Below are positions 40,875 through 42,533 of a stretch of 42,533 bases of DNA, piece by piece. Under the pieces are notes generated by a model. It was not told where the DNA came from and made no database searches. It saw nothing but the letters and a program-made list of their open reading frames with translations. The stretch's first letter is position 1, and the number at the start of each line of letters is the position of its first letter. The DNA comes from Pleurocapsa sp. MO_226.B13 (GTDB lineage Bacteria > Cyanobacteriota > Cyanobacteriia > Cyanobacteriales > Xenococcaceae), in assembly GCA_030064795.1 (NCBI GenBank), contig JASJEI010000042.1, forward strand, positions 1 to 42,533. Reading direction: 5' to 3'. Position numbers and translations under genes: made by a program.

Positions 40875-41219
40875 ATGCCAACCTGGGTAACTTGTATTTC
40901 TTCTTTAACTCGTCCTAATTTAGTACCTAATTTCGCTCAAAGACTCGCCGATAAGCTAGATTTACCTTTTAACTCAGCAGTAATCAAAATTAGAGAAAAT
41001 AAACCTCAAAAGGAAATGAATAATAGCTATCAACAAGCTCATAATTTAGACGGCGTATTTGAGATAGATACAAATCAAATTAACTCTGGAGCAGTATTTT
41101 TAATAGACGATCTGGTTGATTCGGGTTAGACATTTACCGTAATTGCTGCACTATTACGTCGTGCTGGTAGCGGTCGAGTTTTTCCTGTAGCATTAGCACT
41201 GAACTCTTTATCCAGTTAG
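40875..41219 (+). pseudogene. Decayed C-terminal phosphoribosyltransferase part of a RecQ-type protein
   Basis: The frame from ATG 40875 reads WVTCISSLTRPNLVPNFAQR, then PQKEMNNSYQQAHNLDG and VFLIDDLVDSG, then TAG (41127-41129), and continues in the same frame as TFTVIAALLRRAGSGRVFP to TAG 41217-41219. Family members have VDSxWTxTV here, so the TAG replaces the Trp codon TGG by one base. This module normally ends a cyanobacterial RecQ-like helicase. The helicase part is absent, and a stop codon two codons upstream of the ATG shuts the frame. The PRPP-type loop VFLIDDLVDSG is kept. It lies 45 bp before the DprA fragment. Read-through is possible but decay is likelier. Confidence 0.72.
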
Positions 41220-41264
41220 ATAATATATTTATACTGTCTTGCCTTTTTACTTGCGATCGCAATT

Positions 41265-41507
41265 ATGACCAATCATATTCTCTCCCCTGATACTCAAACA
41301 ACATTATTACTATGTGCTAGTTTTGGTTTATCTCGCACTTCAGAGCCAAAACCTCTAACTTTGAGAGAATACAATATTTTAGCGAGTTGGTTACAAGATA
41401 ACGATTTAACTCCGAAAGATTTACTTGATTCAATAATTCAAAATAAACTTTCCCAACTTGTAATTAATAAGCTGGAATCTCACCGTATATTAGCCTTTAA
41501 CTACTGA
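41265..41507 (+). pseudogene. N-terminal fragment of a DprA-like protein
   Basis: Eighty codons, MTNHILSPDTQTTLLLCASF then SEPKPLTLREYNILASWLQD and LTPKDLLDSII, match the N-terminal SAM-like segment of cyanobacterial DprA-like proteins. The Rossmann fold that should follow is missing: the frame ends at FNY-stop, and the sequence immediately after turns into a GC-rich hairpin (41516-41569). An insertion, or a deletion joined to that hairpin, is the simplest explanation. RecQ-PRT and DprA-like genes are neighbours in other cyanobacteria, so this is a shared decayed locus. Expression of an 80-residue fragment is possible, but a function is unlikely. Confidence 0.62.
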
Positions 41508-41515
41508 TTACTAAC

Positions 41516-41574
41516 GCGACGGGGCGACTTATCCGACCATCCCTAACAGGAATGGGCTTCCCCCGTCGCTTTTT
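41516..41574 (+). repeat. Structured GC-rich hairpin with T-run, element end or terminator
   Basis: GCGACGGGG (41516-41524) pairs with CCCCGTCGC (41561-41569), followed by five T. The loop contains a second, imperfect stem (CCATCC with GGAATGG around 41537-41555). The nested form resembles subterminal hairpins of IS200/IS605-type elements as well as an intrinsic terminator. It begins right where the DprA frame breaks. Confidence 0.55.
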
Positions 41575-41610
41575 GTGAAGTTGACGTTCTAAAAAAGCCC
41601 AAAATTGCTC

Positions 41611-41641
41611 TTGACCCTCACGTAACGTCAGGTTCTAGGAT
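41611..41641 (+). promoter_or_regulatory. MerR-type promoter with 19-bp spacer and dyad operator
   Basis: -35 TTGACC (41611-41616), a 19-bp spacer (41617-41635) and -10 TAGGAT (41636-41641). The dyad CCTCACGT-A-ACGTCAGG (41616-41632, 7 of 8 arm positions complementary) overlaps the -35 end and fills most of the spacer. The overlong spacer with a central dyad is the hallmark of MerR-activated promoters. It lies 47 bp upstream of the merR-like gene, implying autoregulation. Confidence 0.75.
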
Positions 41642-41687
41642 GAACCCATCAACCGCATTTCTCTGGTAATTAGGAGCAGAGTTAACA

Positions 41688-42533
41688 ATGTCCGACTTGA
41701 TGAAGATTGGTGAACTGGCAAAACAGACTGGACTTTCAATTCGGACGTTACACTACTACGACGAAATTGGCTTACTTTCACCTTCTTGTAGAACAGATGT
41801 TGGATATCGGCTCTATAGTAACCAGGATATCATCCGCTTGCAGCAAATCGTATCCTTGCGACAGCTAGGCTTTTCTTTGAAGGAAATCGGTGAATGTTTG
41901 AAAAATCCCGATTTTTCCCTTCAGCAAACAATAGACTTGCATCGAGCCAGAGTAAGAGAACAGATGGCTTTATCGCGCAACTTACTCAAACGTTTAGATG
42001 CGATCTCTACAGAGCTTGAAACAAAGCGATCGGTTGCGGTTGAAAACCTAATTCAAGTAATGGAAACAATTTCTATGTCCAAGCAACAGTATTTTACGCC
42101 AGAACAGCAAGCAATTCTTGAAGAAAGATTTCGTCAAGCAGAGGGAGAGTGGCAAGAAATACTCACCCAAGTACGTGCTGAGATGAGCAAAGGCACAAAT
42201 TTAAACAGCCCTGCTGTACAGCAGCTAGCTAGGCGTTGGCAGGCGATCGTGAAATTTTTGATTTGCGGTGATGAACAAATTTACGAGTCCCTGGTAAGGA
42301 TGTATCAACAGGAGGGAATAGAGGCTGCCAGTTACGGCGCAATGGATGCTGCCACATTTGATTATCTTCTCAAGGCAGTTTCATTCCTTTCGATTGGCGA
42401 AGATATGGATATATTCCCCGAGAGAAAACCTGGTCAAAGTTGGTCAGCCTTCGCCGACCGCCCCTACGAATTTGGGGACTTTGACACGCTTACCCCTCAC
42501 AATTGGGGCGGTCGGCGGGCAATAACCTCTGGC
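41688..42533 (+). CDS. MerR/TipA-type transcriptional regulator, open at window end
   Basis: Regulator with 282 visible codons and no stop before the window edge. The N-terminal winged helix MKIGELAKQTGLSIRTLHYY, DEIGLLSPS, GYRLYSNQDIIRLQQI and LRQLGFSLKEIGECL is canonical MerR. A coiled coil follows, and a TipAS-like domain (about residues 130-235) contains SPAVQQLARRWQAIVKFLIC and YESLVRMYQQEG. TipAS proteins bind antibiotics or other amphipathic ligands and activate their own promoter. AGGAG lies 11 bases before the ATG. TipA-like proteins usually end near residue 240-255; here the frame continues through a GC-rich inverted repeat (42452-42517), so the C-terminus may be replaced or extended by repeat DNA. 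Confidence 0.88.
   Translation, partial: MSDLMKIGELAKQTGLSIRTLHYYDEIGLLSPSCRTDVGYRLYSNQDIIRLQQIVSLRQLGFSLKEIGECLKNPDFSLQQTIDLHRARVREQMALSRNLLKRLDAISTELETKRSVAVENLIQVMETISMSKQQYFTPEQQAILEERFRQAEGEWQEILTQVRAEMSKGTNLNSPAVQQLARRWQAIVKFLICGDEQIYESLVRMYQQEGIEAASYGAMDAATFDYLLKAVSFLSIGEDMDIFPERKPGQSWSAFADRPYEFGDFDTLTPHNWGGRRAITSG
42452..42517. repeat. 13-bp GC-rich inverted repeat inside the merR 3' end
   Basis: CGCCGACCGCCCC (42452-42464) and GGGGCGGTCGGCG (42505-42517) are exact complements separated by 40 bases. It is much more GC-rich than the surrounding gene and looks like an inserted palindromic element. Confidence 0.8.

Noticed and set aside
40875..41219. Recoding of TAG as an amino acid in the PRT fragment
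   Set aside because: No evidence for suppressor tRNA or a pyrrolysine system here; a single-base nonsense mutation in a truncated gene is simpler.

Overview
The window is chromosomal DNA from a cyanobacterium. The evidence is the frequent HIP1 octamer GCGATCGC, a Cph1/Rcp1 phytochrome pair, heptanucleotide tandem repeats (STRR type), a cyanobacterial-style TamB, a DUF928 protein, a tandem histidine-phosphatase protein and a RecQ-phosphoribosyltransferase/DprA remnant. The AT-leaning composition and gene style would suit a unicellular or baeocystous lineage, but genus is not determinable from this window.

Layout. 1-3.7 kb: light and phosphorelay signalling, with the 3' part of a cph1-like phytochrome kinase, rcp1 and a receiver-kinase hybrid. 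3.8-8.8 kb: an efflux module, with a TetR repressor divergent from a small ORF, a secreted histidine phosphatase and an RND permease; a perfect 16-bp palindrome lies in the divergent spacer. 8.8-13.5 kb: a minus-strand envelope operon coding for an HdeA-like protein, a membrane fusion protein, a Spy/CpxP-like protein, a small NblA-like protein, and a MacB-type permease and ATPase. 13.9-15.9 kb: a divergent DesK/NarL-type kinase and LuxR-type regulator, which may control that operon. 15.9-22.8 kb: a 1967-residue TamB and RsmE.

22.8-27.4 kb is an accessory island. It holds a 978-residue protein with a CHAT caspase-like protease, a NACHT NTPase, about 145 residues of GLIx/GLSx glycine-zipper repeats in three blocks and a C-terminal zinc ribbon, followed by a terminator and a frameshifted transposase remnant. 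No HIP1 octamer was seen by eye from about 22.7 to 28.4 kb, although it occurs roughly once per kb elsewhere. This is the most novel object in the window: an NLR-like, possibly membrane-permeabilising immune or cell-death protein.

27.4-31.6 kb: a minus-strand pair, a hybrid kinase whose ATP-binding motifs are degenerate and a REC-GGDEF-EAL cyclic-di-GMP enzyme. 31.6-33.1 kb: a 1.5-kb AT-rich stretch without a supported gene. 33.1-39.4 kb: a tandem histidine phosphatase, a CPBP intramembrane protease, a DUF928 protein, a membrane-anchored subtilisin and a small OB-like protein. 39.5-40.8 kb: a TetR regulator convergent with a YfcG-like glutathione transferase. 40.9-41.5 kb: decayed RecQ-PRT and DprA fragments, ending at a structured hairpin. 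41.6 kb to the end: a MerR/TipA-type regulator behind a MerR-style promoter with a 19-bp spacer, still open at the window edge.
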